The translations under genes and the position numbers were made by a program. From Streptococcus sp. 263_SSPC (GTDB lineage Bacteria; Bacillota; Bacilli; Lactobacillales; Aerococcaceae), in contig NZ_JVNU01000025.1 in NCBI RefSeq assembly GCF_001071995.1, forward strand, positions 172-64,171: a DNA stretch of 64,000 nucleotides, in the 5' to 3' direction. Of the stretch, positions 24,864-33,587 are shown piece after piece. Numbering within the stretch: the first letter of the stretch is position 1; each line of letters begins with the position of its first letter. The notes under the pieces were generated by a model. That model was given only the letters and a program-made list of their open reading frames with translations. It had not been told where the DNA came from and did not search any database.

Positions 24864-24884
24864 GTTCCTAACCTCTTTACATTC

Positions 24885-25370
24885 TTACCTTATTCTTTGT
24901 TCAAATTGATATTCCGTTTGCAATGATATTAGAAAGCCTTCTAGCCCTTTTACAAGGGTGCGATTTGTCTCGAGAGGTTTCTTTTTCCAAAGAGCAACCT
25001 CTTCCTTTGCTCGTTCCACTAAAGCATTGAATTCCTTCTTGAAAGAGCGACGTCTCCAGAAAAAGACAGCTCCTAGAACGATAAAAGGAACACTCCACGT
25101 CCAGAAATGGAAGCTCGTGACGGTCACCACGAATTCGAATGTTTCCCAAACGCCAACCTCAAAAATAGTTGCAAATGCACCCCCTATAATCGAAAAAGCG
25201 TGCGCGTTTTGTAAATAGACACTTGCGAAACAAAGAGCGAATACTGGCAAAAGTAACCGCGCTATTTGATGATTTTTCGGCAAAGGTGCTGCATCTTCTC
25301 TTTCTGAAGTCACCTTTTCCAATACTTCTCGGAGTCGATGGGCTGTTTCTTGTGTGACTTTCTTCTTCAT
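24885..25370 (-). CDS. Array-1 membrane protein, type A
   Basis: 161 residues from the ATG at 25370 (GAGGGAG upstream; the longer TTG frame is not needed). Architecture: amphipathic N-terminal helix with RLREVLEKV, an LPK turn, two hydrophobic helices at about 40-60 and 85-110, a basic WRRRSFKKEF stretch, and a cytosolic helix with ERAKEEVALWKKKP. The same plan recurs in the tandem type-A genes up to 28970. No known family comes to mind; function unknown. Last paralogue of the array. Confidence 0.75.
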   Translation of the reverse strand: MKKKVTQETAHRLREVLEKVTSEREDAAPLPKNHQIARLLLPVFALCFASVYLQNAHAFSIIGGAFATIFEVGVWETFEFVVTVTSFHFWTWSVPFIVLGAVFFWRRRSFKKEFNALVERAKEEVALWKKKPLETNRTLVKGLEGFLISLQTEYQFEQRIR

Positions 25371-25402
25371 TCTTACTCCCTCTGTTTTCAAATCCCTTTA
25401 TT

Positions 25403-25867
25403 TTATAACCCGTAAGTTTTGTATTTTTTAACGAGCAACTGTGCACGTTTCACGTAGTCGTTTTCGTTTCCGCTAAGTGCCTCGAGTGCTTCTTGGGCAA
25501 CCGGCAAGAGTGCGCGAATGTCTTTTTGGATGAAGAGTTGGTTACGTGCGTCTAACGCCTTTGCAAAAAATAACCCGAACATCCACACGACGACAAGCGG
25601 GAAGAATACGAGCATTTCTTCGTTACTGAGGGTAATCATAAAGTTCTCTGATTTCCCACCGTTGACATAGAAAATAAATGCCACGAGTCCAATCGTAAGG
25701 AGCACGAGAATGCCCACGAGGACGTAAAAATACTTCATAAGGTGCTGCACTCCCGGACTTTCATATGGCAGCTCGATGTCAAGACCGCTCTCCCCGACAA
25801 GGCGCTCGGTCAATGCGCGAAACTCTTGTGCTTCATTTTTTCTGTATCGAATTCTTTGTAAATCCAT
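25403..25867 (-). CDS. Array-1 membrane protein, type B
   Basis: 154 residues with AAGGAGG upstream. The N-terminal helix has EFRALTERLVGESGLDIELP, a signature of the type-B members. Two transmembrane helices (about 45-68 and 88-108) follow, then a basic stretch and a C-terminal helix ending YKTYGL. Closest in pattern to the neighbouring genes at 25879, 28983 and 29834. Function unknown. Confidence 0.75.
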   Translation of the reverse strand: MDLQRIRYRKNEAQEFRALTERLVGESGLDIELPYESPGVQHLMKYFYVLVGILVLLTIGLVAFIFYVNGGKSENFMITLSNEEMLVFFPLVVVWMFGLFFAKALDARNQLFIQKDIRALLPVAQEALEALSGNENDYVKRAQLLVKKYKTYGL

Positions 25868-25878
25868 GGTTCTCCTCC

Positions 25879-26385
25879 TTAAACACGTTCCACCAATGTC
25901 ACGACGCGGCGGACGTCATTGTAGCGGTCCACGAGTCGTTCGGCGCGTTTTAATTCCAATGCTAAATAACTGCGGTCTTCTTCACGTAACACGATAATGG
26001 CTTCATCGATAATGTCCAGCAGCACAGACAGTTCCTTCCAGCGCTTGTTTTGCTCGCGGCGATATAAAATGACTGTGATAATGAGTAACACCGACCAAAT
26101 CATGAGCAGCGCGGAAAAACCAAATGCCAAAATCCCAACGACTTGCACGAACCCGACAATATTTCCACCGATTTCAACAAATAGATAGACCAGTCCTGCC
26201 ACTAGGAGCGCTGCGATAATCGATACGACTCCGAGTAAGAGCGATAAGAACACCCCGCGTTTCGTTTGTTCTGGAAATTCGGCTGGAATGCCGCTTTCCG
26301 TTACGAGTCGCTCGGCAACGGTGCGAACTTCCTTCACTTCTTTTTGATTCACTACGAGTCTTCTTGGATATCCTAAAATAAGCAT
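25879..26385 (-). CDS. Array-1 membrane protein, type B
   Basis: 168 residues with TAAGGAGGAAG upstream. Same layout as the 25403 protein: EVRTVAERLVTESGIPAEFP, two hydrophobic helices (about 47-72 and 82-108), the basic loop YRREQNKRWKEL, and a long charged C-terminal helix. The N-terminal 15 residues (LGYPRRLVV) are extra compared with its relatives. Function unknown. Confidence 0.75.
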   Translation of the reverse strand: MLILGYPRRLVVNQKEVKEVRTVAERLVTESGIPAEFPEQTKRGVFLSLLLGVVSIIAALLVAGLVYLFVEIGGNIVGFVQVVGILAFGFSALLMIWSVLLIITVILYRREQNKRWKELSVLLDIIDEAIIVLREEDRSYLALELKRAERLVDRYNDVRRVVTLVERV

Positions 26386-26396
26386 CTACTTCCTCC

Positions 26397-26870
26397 TTAG
26401 AACCGGTAATTTCGTTGTAAGTCGTCGACGTAATTTTCTAAATTGATGACTTCTTGTGAAACAACTCCATTGCCTTCTTCATATTGGCGCGCGATTTCGT
26501 CTTTCGCGTGTTCGAGTAAGAAGAGTGTTTCTTTTACTAGGGAACGACGCGCCAACCAGAGAATGAGGATGAAAATCGCAATCAATGCCACCCATAAAAT
26601 CGGCATCCACCAATATGGTAACATCCGGTCCATGACTGGTGAGGATTTCCTTGAAAAGAGCATATAGATTAAGCCCAGGATGGCCGCCAGGAATCCTGTC
26701 GTCATAATCGTATAGAGCGTGATGATTCCAAAGAATAGCATACAAAAGAGTCGAACCTGACGATTATCTCTTGGCAGGATGCGCGGTTGTTTGCTTCTAC
26801 GGTTTACAATGCGAATAAGTTCACGCAGTCTTGTCGTTTGAGACTGCCAAATCGTTTTTTTATAGTTCAT
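26397..26870 (-). CDS. Array-1 membrane protein, type A
   Basis: 157 residues with TAGGAGGAC upstream. Type-A helix TTRLRELIRIVNRRSKQP, then LP, a hydrophobic helix (about 43-70), a second one (about 87-108, tryptophan-rich), and the tail LLEHAKDEIARQYEEG ending LQRNYRF. Spaced 10-11 bases from the genes on either side, so tightly co-transcribed. Function unknown. Confidence 0.75.
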   Translation of the reverse strand: MNYKKTIWQSQTTRLRELIRIVNRRSKQPRILPRDNRQVRLFCMLFFGIITLYTIMTTGFLAAILGLIYMLFSRKSSPVMDRMLPYWWMPILWVALIAIFILILWLARRSLVKETLFLLEHAKDEIARQYEEGNGVVSQEVINLENYVDDLQRNYRF

Positions 26871-26879
26871 AATGTCCTC

Positions 26880-27908
26880 CTAATAGTACTTATGTGCTTT
26901 TTTCACAAATTTTTGTAACTCTGCTACTTCATCTGGTACGGCTGTGGTTTGACTCCACTCTTCGACTTCGCGGTCTGCCAGTGCCAATAGTTCTTTCCAT
27001 TCCTTAAACGTTTCTCTGCGGTGCCAATTGAAGACTGCAACGAAGGCGGCAATCGGTATGCACCAGATAACGACAAATGGCCAAATGAAGGCAAGATATC
27101 CAAACGCGAAGTTCCATTGCAACGTCACTAGGCAGGCGATGAACAGTTTCAAATACGTAAAGAATCCAGAAACTAGTCCGATGACGATGCCTGCAATTGC
27201 GACCGTAATCAGGACGTAGATGCGTAGCCAATAAGAGCTTTTTGGAAGCTGTTCTTCTCGTCCGTTTATCTTCAAGACAAGCTTCAATAGTCTTCTTAAG
27301 GCGCGAACTCGTGAAGCTTCGACGCTTGTTAGGCGTTTTGCTACTTCGTGTTCTTTGCTCACTTTCTCCATCGCAGTGCCGACACTCGTAGCGGCAGCTT
27401 GTACTGTTTCCTTCAATTTAGAAGGTTTGCCCAGCGGTGCATGTTCCTGTAAATACGCCTCTAGCGCTTCAACGGCTTCGCGGCCGGCTTCTCTTGGTGC
27501 AGCTTTCCACGTCGCCACTTCTTCATTTCCACGAGCTACGAGTTTTTTCCATTCCCAACGAACGGATCTGTGGCAGCAGTAGAGAACAACGGCTAGGGCC
27601 GCAAACATGATGCCAAAGTGAATCGCCAAGCCGAAGAGGACCCTGCCTACTTGTGCGAGAACCTCTGAATCCCCCGTCGAAAATACCAATTCGACCCCAT
27701 GAAAGAAATCCGATTCGACTAAAAGCGCGCGTCCTAACAACGCCACTGCGAACACCACCCCAGCAACACTAAGGACGGTTATCAAGATGCGTATCGGGAA
27801 AAAGCTCATTGGCAATGTTCCTTCTTCCCCATTTTGCTCGGCCACTGCTCCAATCAACTGGCGCAGTTGTCTTACATTGCGTTCCTTCACTCTCTGTTTC
27901 TTTTTCAT
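26880..27908 (-). CDS. Array-1 membrane protein, fused double unit
   Basis: 342 residues from the second ATG (27908), which is better spaced from AGGAGG. It contains two complete type-A units in tandem: VRQLRQLIGAVAEQNG...LP at the start and VRALRRLLKLVLKINGREEQLP at about 205. Each has two transmembrane helices and a charged tail. Unit 1 is closely similar to the separate gene at 27988 (both carry EVATWKA and a following EALEAYL/EVLESYI stretch), showing recent duplication and fusion. Confidence 0.78.
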   Translation of the reverse strand: MKKKQRVKERNVRQLRQLIGAVAEQNGEEGTLPMSFFPIRILITVLSVAGVVFAVALLGRALLVESDFFHGVELVFSTGDSEVLAQVGRVLFGLAIHFGIMFAALAVVLYCCHRSVRWEWKKLVARGNEEVATWKAAPREAGREAVEALEAYLQEHAPLGKPSKLKETVQAAATSVGTAMEKVSKEHEVAKRLTSVEASRVRALRRLLKLVLKINGREEQLPKSSYWLRIYVLITVAIAGIVIGLVSGFFTYLKLFIACLVTLQWNFAFGYLAFIWPFVVIWCIPIAAFVAVFNWHRRETFKEWKELLALADREVEEWSQTTAVPDEVAELQKFVKKAHKYY

Positions 27909-27987
27909 TGTCATTCCTCCTGACGTTCAAAGGTTGTATCTTTTATCCCCAAAGATTCTTTTTAAATCGTCATTCCGTATGATTCCG

Positions 27988-28497
27988 TTAATCATCTTGA
28001 TGAGCTTTTTCCTCAACCTTGGAAGGACTCTCCTCAGTCATCGTTGTATGTTCGTGTATATACGACTCTAGTACTTCAACGGCTCTACGGCTGGCTTCCT
28101 TTGGAGAGGCTTTCCACGTCGCCACTTCTTTATTTCCTCGAACAACTAGCTTGTTCCATTCCCAGTAAACGGATTTGTAGCAGCAATAGAGAACGACGGC
28201 TACAAAGGCAAACATGATGAACCAGTCAAGAAACATACTGTTGGTGAGACCATTTTGATACCCTTCCCCTGGCTGCTGCATCGTAAGCTCTGTAAAGAAT
28301 ATTGTAGATATTGTAACAATAAACGTAGCCACGACTCCGTATGCTAATCCAGCGAGACTAATGACCATTATAATACCACGAAACGGTAAAAAGCTGATCG
28401 GTAAGCTAGCGTCTTCGCCATTTTTATCGGCAACTGCTTGAATTAACCTACGCAATCGCTGTACATCCTGTTTCTTAACTTTCTGTTTCGATTCCAT
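27988..28497 (-). CDS. Array-1 membrane protein, type A
   Basis: 169 residues with TAGGGGGGATAT upstream. VQRLRRLIQAVADKNG, then LPISFLPFRG, transmembrane helices at about 40-65 and 92-112, and the tail VRGNKEVATWKASPKEA ending in an acidic/basic extension. Near twin of the first half of the fused 26880 gene. The 73-base gap to that gene is the longest within the array. Confidence 0.76.
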   Translation of the reverse strand: MESKQKVKKQDVQRLRRLIQAVADKNGEDASLPISFLPFRGIIMVISLAGLAYGVVATFIVTISTIFFTELTMQQPGEGYQNGLTNSMFLDWFIMFAFVAVVLYCCYKSVYWEWNKLVVRGNKEVATWKASPKEASRRAVEVLESYIHEHTTMTEESPSKVEEKAHQDD

Positions 28498-28505
28498 ATA
28501 TCCCC

Positions 28506-28970
28506 CTAATCCCAGATGCGTTTATATAATGCTTTTAACTCCCGAGCTTCTTCCGTTAAATCTTCATCTGCAATATATTTCCGTACACGTAGTTCTTCGT
28601 AAATCAGTTGATTTATCTGAATCACTTCATCAGAATATGTCTTTTTTTGAATGAAACGAAAAACAAAGAATAAAATAATAGGAAGCACCCAGAAGATTAG
28701 CACGAGCGGCCATGCCATAAGGTTGAAGTAAACAAGAGCCATTGCCCCATCGATATTTCCTAACAACAAACCCACTAGAAAAGCTAATGCTACTAGTGGA
28801 AATAATGTGCAACAAAGTATGACAATCATTGCCCACTCTCCAATAGAGAGAAGTCTTCTTAACTTTCCATTTGCAGTAGGTAACGATTGGGGACTACCAT
28901 TCTCCATAGAGACTTTCTCTAGTAGGTCCCTTAATCGCGTAATATCTTCTTCACTAATCCTTTTTCCCAA
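28506..28970 (-). CDS. Array-1 membrane protein, type A (TTG start)
   Basis: 154 residues starting at TTG, 7 bases after GGAGG. Type-A helix ITRLRDLLEKVSMENGSPQSLP, two hydrophobic helices (about 48-72 and 80-105), and the tail IQINQLIYEELRVRKYIADE. Function unknown. The TTG start may lower its expression relative to the ATG-started neighbours. Confidence 0.75.
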   Translation of the reverse strand: MGKRISEEDITRLRDLLEKVSMENGSPQSLPTANGKLRRLLSIGEWAMIVILCCTLFPLVALAFLVGLLLGNIDGAMALVYFNLMAWPLVLIFWVLPIILFFVFRFIQKKTYSDEVIQINQLIYEELRVRKYIADEDLTEEARELKALYKRIWD

Positions 28971-28982
28971 GTCTATTCCTCC

Positions 28983-29450
28983 CTAGAACCCGAATCTCTT
29001 CTTATAATCCTCAATCAGGAACTCTGCGTCTTCGATATCCTCTTCTAAGTCGTCGCGTCCTGCTGCTTTAAGCGTTGCAATCGCACGTTCCGCAATTGGA
29101 ATCAGTTCGCCAAGTTTACGTGTCAGTACTTTTTTAGACCAGATTCGGTAAAGAAGAAAAAAGAATCCTAAAAACAAGTACAAAGAAACAAATGGTAAGA
29201 GTAGAAAAATCACATTCCCTTCTCCGGCAAACTTGTTTACCATAAACTCAAGTGGTCTCGATAAAATCCCCGTACGCATCACTATGATGAATAAAAACAT
29301 CCCCGCAATCATTTTGATGGTTGCCGTTTTGTCGACTAGTTCCGGCAGTTCATCATCCATTCCCGCCTCTTTCATTAAGTAGCTTGTCAACTCTCGGAAG
29401 TTCACTAACATTTTTTTCGTCGCAACGTCTTTCAATAGAAGTCTAAACAT
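28983..29450 (-). CDS. Array-1 membrane protein, type B
   Basis: 155 residues with GGAAGGAG upstream. Type-B helix NFRELTSYLMKEAGMDDELPE, transmembrane helices at about 45-65 and 85-108, then the tail LIPIAERAIATLKAAGRDD ending YKKRFGF. The start overlaps the end of the glycosylase-like gene by 8 bases, so the two are translationally coupled. Confidence 0.75.
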   Translation of the reverse strand: MFRLLLKDVATKKMLVNFRELTSYLMKEAGMDDELPELVDKTATIKMIAGMFLFIIVMRTGILSRPLEFMVNKFAGEGNVIFLLLPFVSLYLFLGFFFLLYRIWSKKVLTRKLGELIPIAERAIATLKAAGRDDLEEDIEDAEFLIEDYKKRFGF

Positions 29451-29823
29451 GATTTTCTCCTTCCAGGATAATTCCTTTTTGTGCTAAATTTTCAATACAT
29501 TCTTTGTAATACGCATCATCGTGCTCTTTGTATAACGGACTCGCCCACGCACACTCATCCACTTCGGTATACGGCGGGCAAATCTTTCCACGATACGAAG
29601 CCTCTTTCCACTCGGGCGTCACATTATACCCACGGCGCTCCATTTCATCCATAATAAACGTATGGTACTGATACAGCACATACGGGCTATACGAAAATAC
29701 ATAGTCCACCGTCGCATGCTTCTTGCCCCAACCATTGCCTCTGAGCGCACAACATTCGCGATGCTGCCCCAAGAGTTGCGGACGCGGAAGATGCCCAATC
29801 AAGTCCTCATGCCATAATCTCAT
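29443..29823 (-). CDS. TIGR02328-type protein (pyrimidine-dimer DNA glycosylase-like)
   Basis: The correct start is the ATG at 29823 (AGGAGG six bases upstream), giving 126 residues; the longer frame adds an unrelated N-terminus. The sequence MRLWHEDLIGHLPRPQLLGQ, then CCALRGNGWGKKHATVDYVF and YRGKICPPY, is characteristic of the small conserved family TIGR02328, often labelled pyrimidine dimer DNA glycosylase by resemblance to phage T4 endonuclease V. Activity in this branch is unproven as far as I know. It is an unexpected soluble member inside the membrane-protein operon. Confidence 0.82.
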   Translation of the reverse strand: MRLWHEDLIGHLPRPQLLGQHRECCALRGNGWGKKHATVDYVFSYSPYVLYQYHTFIMDEMERRGYNVTPEWKEASYRGKICPPYTEVDECAWASPLYKEHDDAYYKECIENLAQKGIILEGENHV

Positions 29824-29833
29824 CCCAGGCCTC

Positions 29834-30280
29834 CTATAATCCGTATCGCTCAGTGTATTCGTCGATGACCACTTCTGCGTCAACCACGTCATCTAAATTG
29901 TCATAGTCATATTCTTTTAAAACGGCTACCGCACGTTTGGCAATCGCCATTAACTCCTGTAAGTCCCGTTTTCTCTGCGGTTGTTTCCACAACTCATCTA
30001 GTCCATTTAAAATCGGAAGGTAGACAAAGAGAAACGCTAACGGCCATAGCGCAAGTAGTGGAAATTGATCAATTAGCGGTTGCGTCACACTTTTGAGCCA
30101 ATCACTAGAAGAAAGCCATAATATGAAAATTAATCCTAGAATTGACGGAACCCAAGGCACACTTTCATCCTCTTCAGGCACCACTTCATCGGTCCCCGCC
30201 ATTTTCACGAGCGTCTTCGTCAACTCACGAAAACTATTCACTCGCTCTTTTGAAATAAAATTTCTAAACAGTTGATTCAT
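29834..30280 (-). CDS. Array-1 membrane protein, type B (first gene)
   Basis: 148 residues with AGAGGTAA upstream. Type-B helix NSFRELTKTLVKMAG followed by acidic residues, transmembrane helices at about 48-68 and 78-98, then basic KQPQRKRDLQEL and the C-terminal helix LMAIAKRAVAVLKEY. First gene after the operon promoter. The sequence of the other type-B proteins mirrors it helix by helix. Confidence 0.75.
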   Translation of the reverse strand: MNQLFRNFISKERVNSFRELTKTLVKMAGTDEVVPEEDESVPWVPSILGLIFILWLSSSDWLKSVTQPLIDQFPLLALWPLAFLFVYLPILNGLDELWKQPQRKRDLQELMAIAKRAVAVLKEYDYDNLDDVVDAEVVIDEYTERYGL

Positions 30281-30312
30281 TTATTACCTCTAAATAGTTA
30301 CTTTATTCCCAT

Positions 30313-30321
30313 ATTATACCA
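30313..30321 (-). promoter_or_regulatory. Extended -10 promoter of the array-1 operon
   Basis: The minus strand reads TGGTATAAT (TATAAT at 30313-30318 with an upstream TG), 33 bases before the first gene. No good -35 box is seen, as is usual for extended -10 promoters. Confidence 0.6.
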
Positions 30322-30591
30322 TTTCTTGCGCTTTCCGCCTATTCCCTCGAGAAATTACCCATTTTTAAGTAGGCCCCGTTTCGCAGCCCCTTCCGCAGCA
30401 ACCTAATCAGCACCAACCCGTCCCAGCACACACCCCTTCCAAAGCACACACCCCGTAGTCGCAGTTCCAAGACCGGAAGGCAAGCACCGCCATGACTCGC
30501 CACACTCACAAGCCTCAGAGAGTAACGCCCTGCTCATCCCTAGCTCCGCACACATCGAAACGCACTCTCTCCCGTGCCGTTGAAGCAAATA

Positions 30592-30852
30592 AATAAAATC
30601 TATTGATTCAAAGCTTTATCGTTGGCTTAAAAAAGCCCTCGGGGACTCTATAGTGAGAATAGTAAAGAAAAAGCAACCAATGCGAAATAGAGCCACAAGA
30701 GAATTTATTCTCCTGTGGCTCTTTGAGGCTTGGTAGGATTGAGACCTAGGCTCAATCCGGTGCCTTTACTATCATCACTATGAAGATGTCCCCAGAGGGC
30801 GATTTAAGACAACGTCTTAACCATCATTTTAATTGAATCAATAGATTTTATT
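30592..30852 (+). repeat. Dispersed palindromic element, copy E, inside 20-bp inverted repeats
   Basis: The outermost arms are a perfect 20-base inverted repeat (30592-30611 and 30833-30852, beginning AATAAAATCTATTG), the right arm overlapping the recR stop codon. Further in come CGTTGGCTTAAA / TTTAAGACAACG and GCCCTCGGGGAC / GTCCCCAGAGGGC. The inner hairpins are GAGCCACAGGAGAA-type and TTGAGACCTAGGCTCAA, with the usual AGGCTTGGTAGGA and CCGGTGCC. The GC-rich stretch 30341-30590 shows no gene. Confidence 0.88.
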
Positions 30853-31447
30853 ATAGTTCTCTTCGTCCTTCGATGGCACGGAAGAGAGTCATTTCGTCTG
30901 CGTATTCGATGTCGCTGCCGACCGCTAGCCCATGAGCCAGACGCGTTACTTTAATCCCAGCTGGCTTGATGAGACGTGACAAGTACATGGCTGTCGCTTC
31001 ACCTTCCGCTGTCGCATTAGTCGCGATGATAACCTCTTGGACTTCCGGATCCTGCAACCTCGTTATCAGCGACGTAATATTAATATCATCCGGCCCCGTC
31101 CCTTCCATCGGAGAAAGCACCCCGTGAAGCACATGATAGAGCCCTTTGTATTCCTTCATTCGCTCCATACTCATCACATCTCGGGCATCTTCCACCACAA
31201 GAATCTTCGTACGGTCACGAGTAGGGTCCGCACAAATTTCGCACGGATCTTCTTGCGTCACATTTCCACAAACGGAACACATATGTAGGTCACGCTTGCA
31301 GCTGATGAGCGAATTCGCAAAATTTAAGACGTCTTCTTCACGCATATCCATGCAGAAGAAGGCAAGTCGTGCAGCCGTCTTCGCACCAATTCCCGGCAGC
31401 TTCATAAAGCTATCCATCAATCGTGCAATCGGTTCTGGATAATGCAT
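30851..31447 (-). CDS. recR: Recombination protein RecR
   Basis: 198 residues from the ATG at 31447 (GGAGG seven bases upstream), the usual RecR length. A helix-hairpin-helix ([15 protein letters not shown]), a four-Cys zinc site (CSVCGN...CEIC) and a Toprim domain ([26 protein letters not shown]) are visible. It loads RecA together with RecO/RecF at gaps. Third gene of the dnaX-ybaB-recR unit, the classic arrangement. Confidence 0.97.
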   Translation of the reverse strand: MHYPEPIARLMDSFMKLPGIGAKTAARLAFFCMDMREEDVLNFANSLISCKRDLHMCSVCGNVTQEDPCEICADPTRDRTKILVVEDARDVMSMERMKEYKGLYHVLHGVLSPMEGTGPDDINITSLITRLQDPEVQEVIIATNATAEGEATAMYLSRLIKPAGIKVTRLAHGLAVGSDIEYADEMTLFRAIEGRREL

Positions 31448-31465
31448 GCTCAAACCTCCAATTGA

Positions 31466-31783
31466 TTAAAATCCTGGGATGTTTAATCCTTTCGTGAACT
31501 GACCCATTGTTTGGTCGTTAGCTTTTTCTGCTTGCGTTAACGCATCATTTGTCGCCATTAACACTAAGTCTTGTAATAATTCTACATCATCTGGATCTAC
31601 CGCTTCTGGTTTGATTTCCACGTTTAAGACTTGGCGTTTTCCGTTCACAGTCACTTTTACTAAATCACTTTGAGAAGTTCCTGTGTATTCTGTTTGGTTT
31701 AACTCTTCTTGAGCTTGCGCCATTTGTTTTTGCAATTTTTGCATTTGTTTCATCATGCCTTGCATATTTCCCATTCCACGCAT
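31466..31783 (-). CDS. YbaB/EbfC nucleoid-associated protein
   Basis: 105 residues: Met/Gln-rich N-terminal helix ([20 protein letters not shown]), the YbaB core [20 protein letters not shown], and a C-terminal helix [18 protein letters not shown]. It is a small dimeric DNA-binding protein. It lies between dnaX and recR with gaps of 17 and 18 bases, so the three are co-transcribed. Confidence 0.95.
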   Translation of the reverse strand: MRGMGNMQGMMKQMQKLQKQMAQAQEELNQTEYTGTSQSDLVKVTVNGKRQVLNVEIKPEAVDPDDVELLQDLVLMATNDALTQAEKANDQTMGQFTKGLNIPGF

Positions 31784-31800
31784 ATTTAATTCCTCCGTCT

Positions 31801-33525
31801 CTATTCTTCGATTTGCACGATGTCTTCCCCGAAGAGTTCAATCGTGTCGTTTACTTTTTGTTCAAATGCTTGTTCTTCTGGTGTCAGTGCTTCCTCCACA
31901 GCCGGTTCTTCCGTCACGATGGAAACAGCTTCCTCTTCTTGGTTCTTCTTGCGTTCTTGTAAGAAATCCGCACGAATTTGTGGCCATTGATGTTGTGTCA
32001 CTGCCACGAACGTCCCACTGTAGCCACCGAGGCGTTCCAGATGTTCTTGTATGACCTCACGGAATCCTGGTCTTGTTTCTGAAATATCACACAAGTGGTC
32101 GTACGCAAATCCGAGGACGAATCCATTGGGTCCCGCCGCATTCACCGTTGATTGGCTCAACAGCGCTTGTTCTTGCGGGTTCAAGCAACTGAGTAAGTCA
32201 CCCCACAAGTCGCGTACCTTCAATAAATCTTCGCGAGTCGCTTCCGTCAAGATTTTTTGGATGGCCGTCGTATTTGGCTTAAAGGCCGCACGCGTCGGTC
32301 TTGGTGCAGACGCTTTTGGTGCTTGAGGCGCTTGAGGTACGCCCCCTTGCAACAACGCGTTCATTTGCTGCTGCATTTGCGCGATTTGTTGTTGCAACTG
32401 TTGTACTTCTTCGCTACTTGGCAACGCTGGTGCACCAGAACTGGTTCTTGGCGTCAATGTGTACGGTTGCGCCATTTTAATCGTCAACACTTCCAGCGAA
32501 ATCGTTGGTTTTGTCGTGAAGCGCATTTCTTGTTGCGTTTGATTTAACGCCTCTACAAAACGGTATAAGAATTCCGGTTCCACTTCGTCTTTGAATTGAA
32601 GGAATCGCTCGCTACGACCGATTGCCTCGCCACTTTGTTTCGCGATGAGGAGGTCTCTAGCAAATTCCAACCATTCTTCTACGAGTCGACTGGCTTCTTT
32701 CCCGATTTTGAAGAGCTGTTGTAATTTTTCAAGGGCTTCTTCAGCCTTTGTTTCTTGTAAGTCTTTCACGAAATCAATCATCAAGTCGTCTGTCAGACTT
32801 CCCGACACTTGAATCGCTTCGTCTAGCGTCACCTTGCCGTCGCCAAATGAAATCATCTGGTCGAGTAAACTCAAGGCATCACGCATACCACCGTTGGCAC
32901 ATCTTGCCACCACGCTTAAGGCATCCGCTTCGTACTCGATTCCTTCTTGGCCCAAGATATACGCCAAGCGGTCGATAATTTCTTGCGACGTAATGCGTCT
33001 AAAGTCAAAGCGTTGCGTACGCGAGATAATCGTCGCTGGAATCTTATGCGGTTCCGTCGTTGCGAGAATGAAGATGACCTTTTGAGGCGGTTCTTCTAAA
33101 GTTTTTAACAGTGCATTGAAGGCTCCTGTTGAGAGCATATGCACTTCGTCGATAATATAAATTTTGTATTCGGCTTGCGTTGGTGCATAACGCGCCTTGT
33201 CACGAATATCACGGATTTCTTCAACACCATTGTTGCTGGCAGCATCGATTTCGATGACATCGCCAATTGTTCCGTTCGTGATCCCTTTACAGATATCACA
33301 TTCGTTACACGGCTCACCGTTTGTTTGATTTGGACAGTTAATGGCCTTTGCAAACACCTTCGCGGCACTCGTTTTTCCTGTCCCACGAGGTCCTGTAAAT
33401 AAGTAAGCATGACTCGTTTTGTGATTGCTAATCGCGTTCTTCAATGTATGCGTGACCGCACTTTGCCCGACCATATCATCGAACGTTTGAGGACGCCATT
33501 TTCGATATAATGCTTGATAAGCCAT
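31801..33525 (-). CDS. dnaX: DNA polymerase III subunit gamma/tau
   Basis: 574 residues. Clamp-loader AAA+ domain: Walker [13 protein letters not shown] (about 45-56), zinc-binding Cys residues ([16 protein letters not shown]), Walker B IIDEVHML and the sensor [10 protein letters not shown] Gln/Pro-rich linker at about 375-410 precedes a tau-type C-terminal domain. It loads the sliding clamp in replication. No slippery frameshift site was identified. Downstream of helD and the SRP RNA. Confidence 0.97.
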   Translation of the reverse strand: MAYQALYRKWRPQTFDDMVGQSAVTHTLKNAISNHKTSHAYLFTGPRGTGKTSAAKVFAKAINCPNQTNGEPCNECDICKGITNGTIGDVIEIDAASNNGVEEIRDIRDKARYAPTQAEYKIYIIDEVHMLSTGAFNALLKTLEEPPQKVIFILATTEPHKIPATIISRTQRFDFRRITSQEIIDRLAYILGQEGIEYEADALSVVARCANGGMRDALSLLDQMISFGDGKVTLDEAIQVSGSLTDDLMIDFVKDLQETKAEEALEKLQQLFKIGKEASRLVEEWLEFARDLLIAKQSGEAIGRSERFLQFKDEVEPEFLYRFVEALNQTQQEMRFTTKPTISLEVLTIKMAQPYTLTPRTSSGAPALPSSEEVQQLQQQIAQMQQQMNALLQGGVPQAPQAPKASAPRPTRAAFKPNTTAIQKILTEATREDLLKVRDLWGDLLSCLNPQEQALLSQSTVNAAGPNGFVLGFAYDHLCDISETRPGFREVIQEHLERLGGYSGTFVAVTQHQWPQIRADFLQERKKNQEEEAVSIVTEEPAVEEALTPEEQAFEQKVNDTIELFGEDIVQIEE

Positions 33526-33587
33526 TTTACTTCCCTGCCTTTTTCAAAATTTTACAGTTCTATTCTAGTATAGATTTGCTAAAAATT

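Noticed and set aside
30403-30588. Minus-strand open frame of 61 codons
   Set aside because: No ribosome binding site, Cys/Arg-rich translation without family resemblance, located in GC-rich non-coding DNA.
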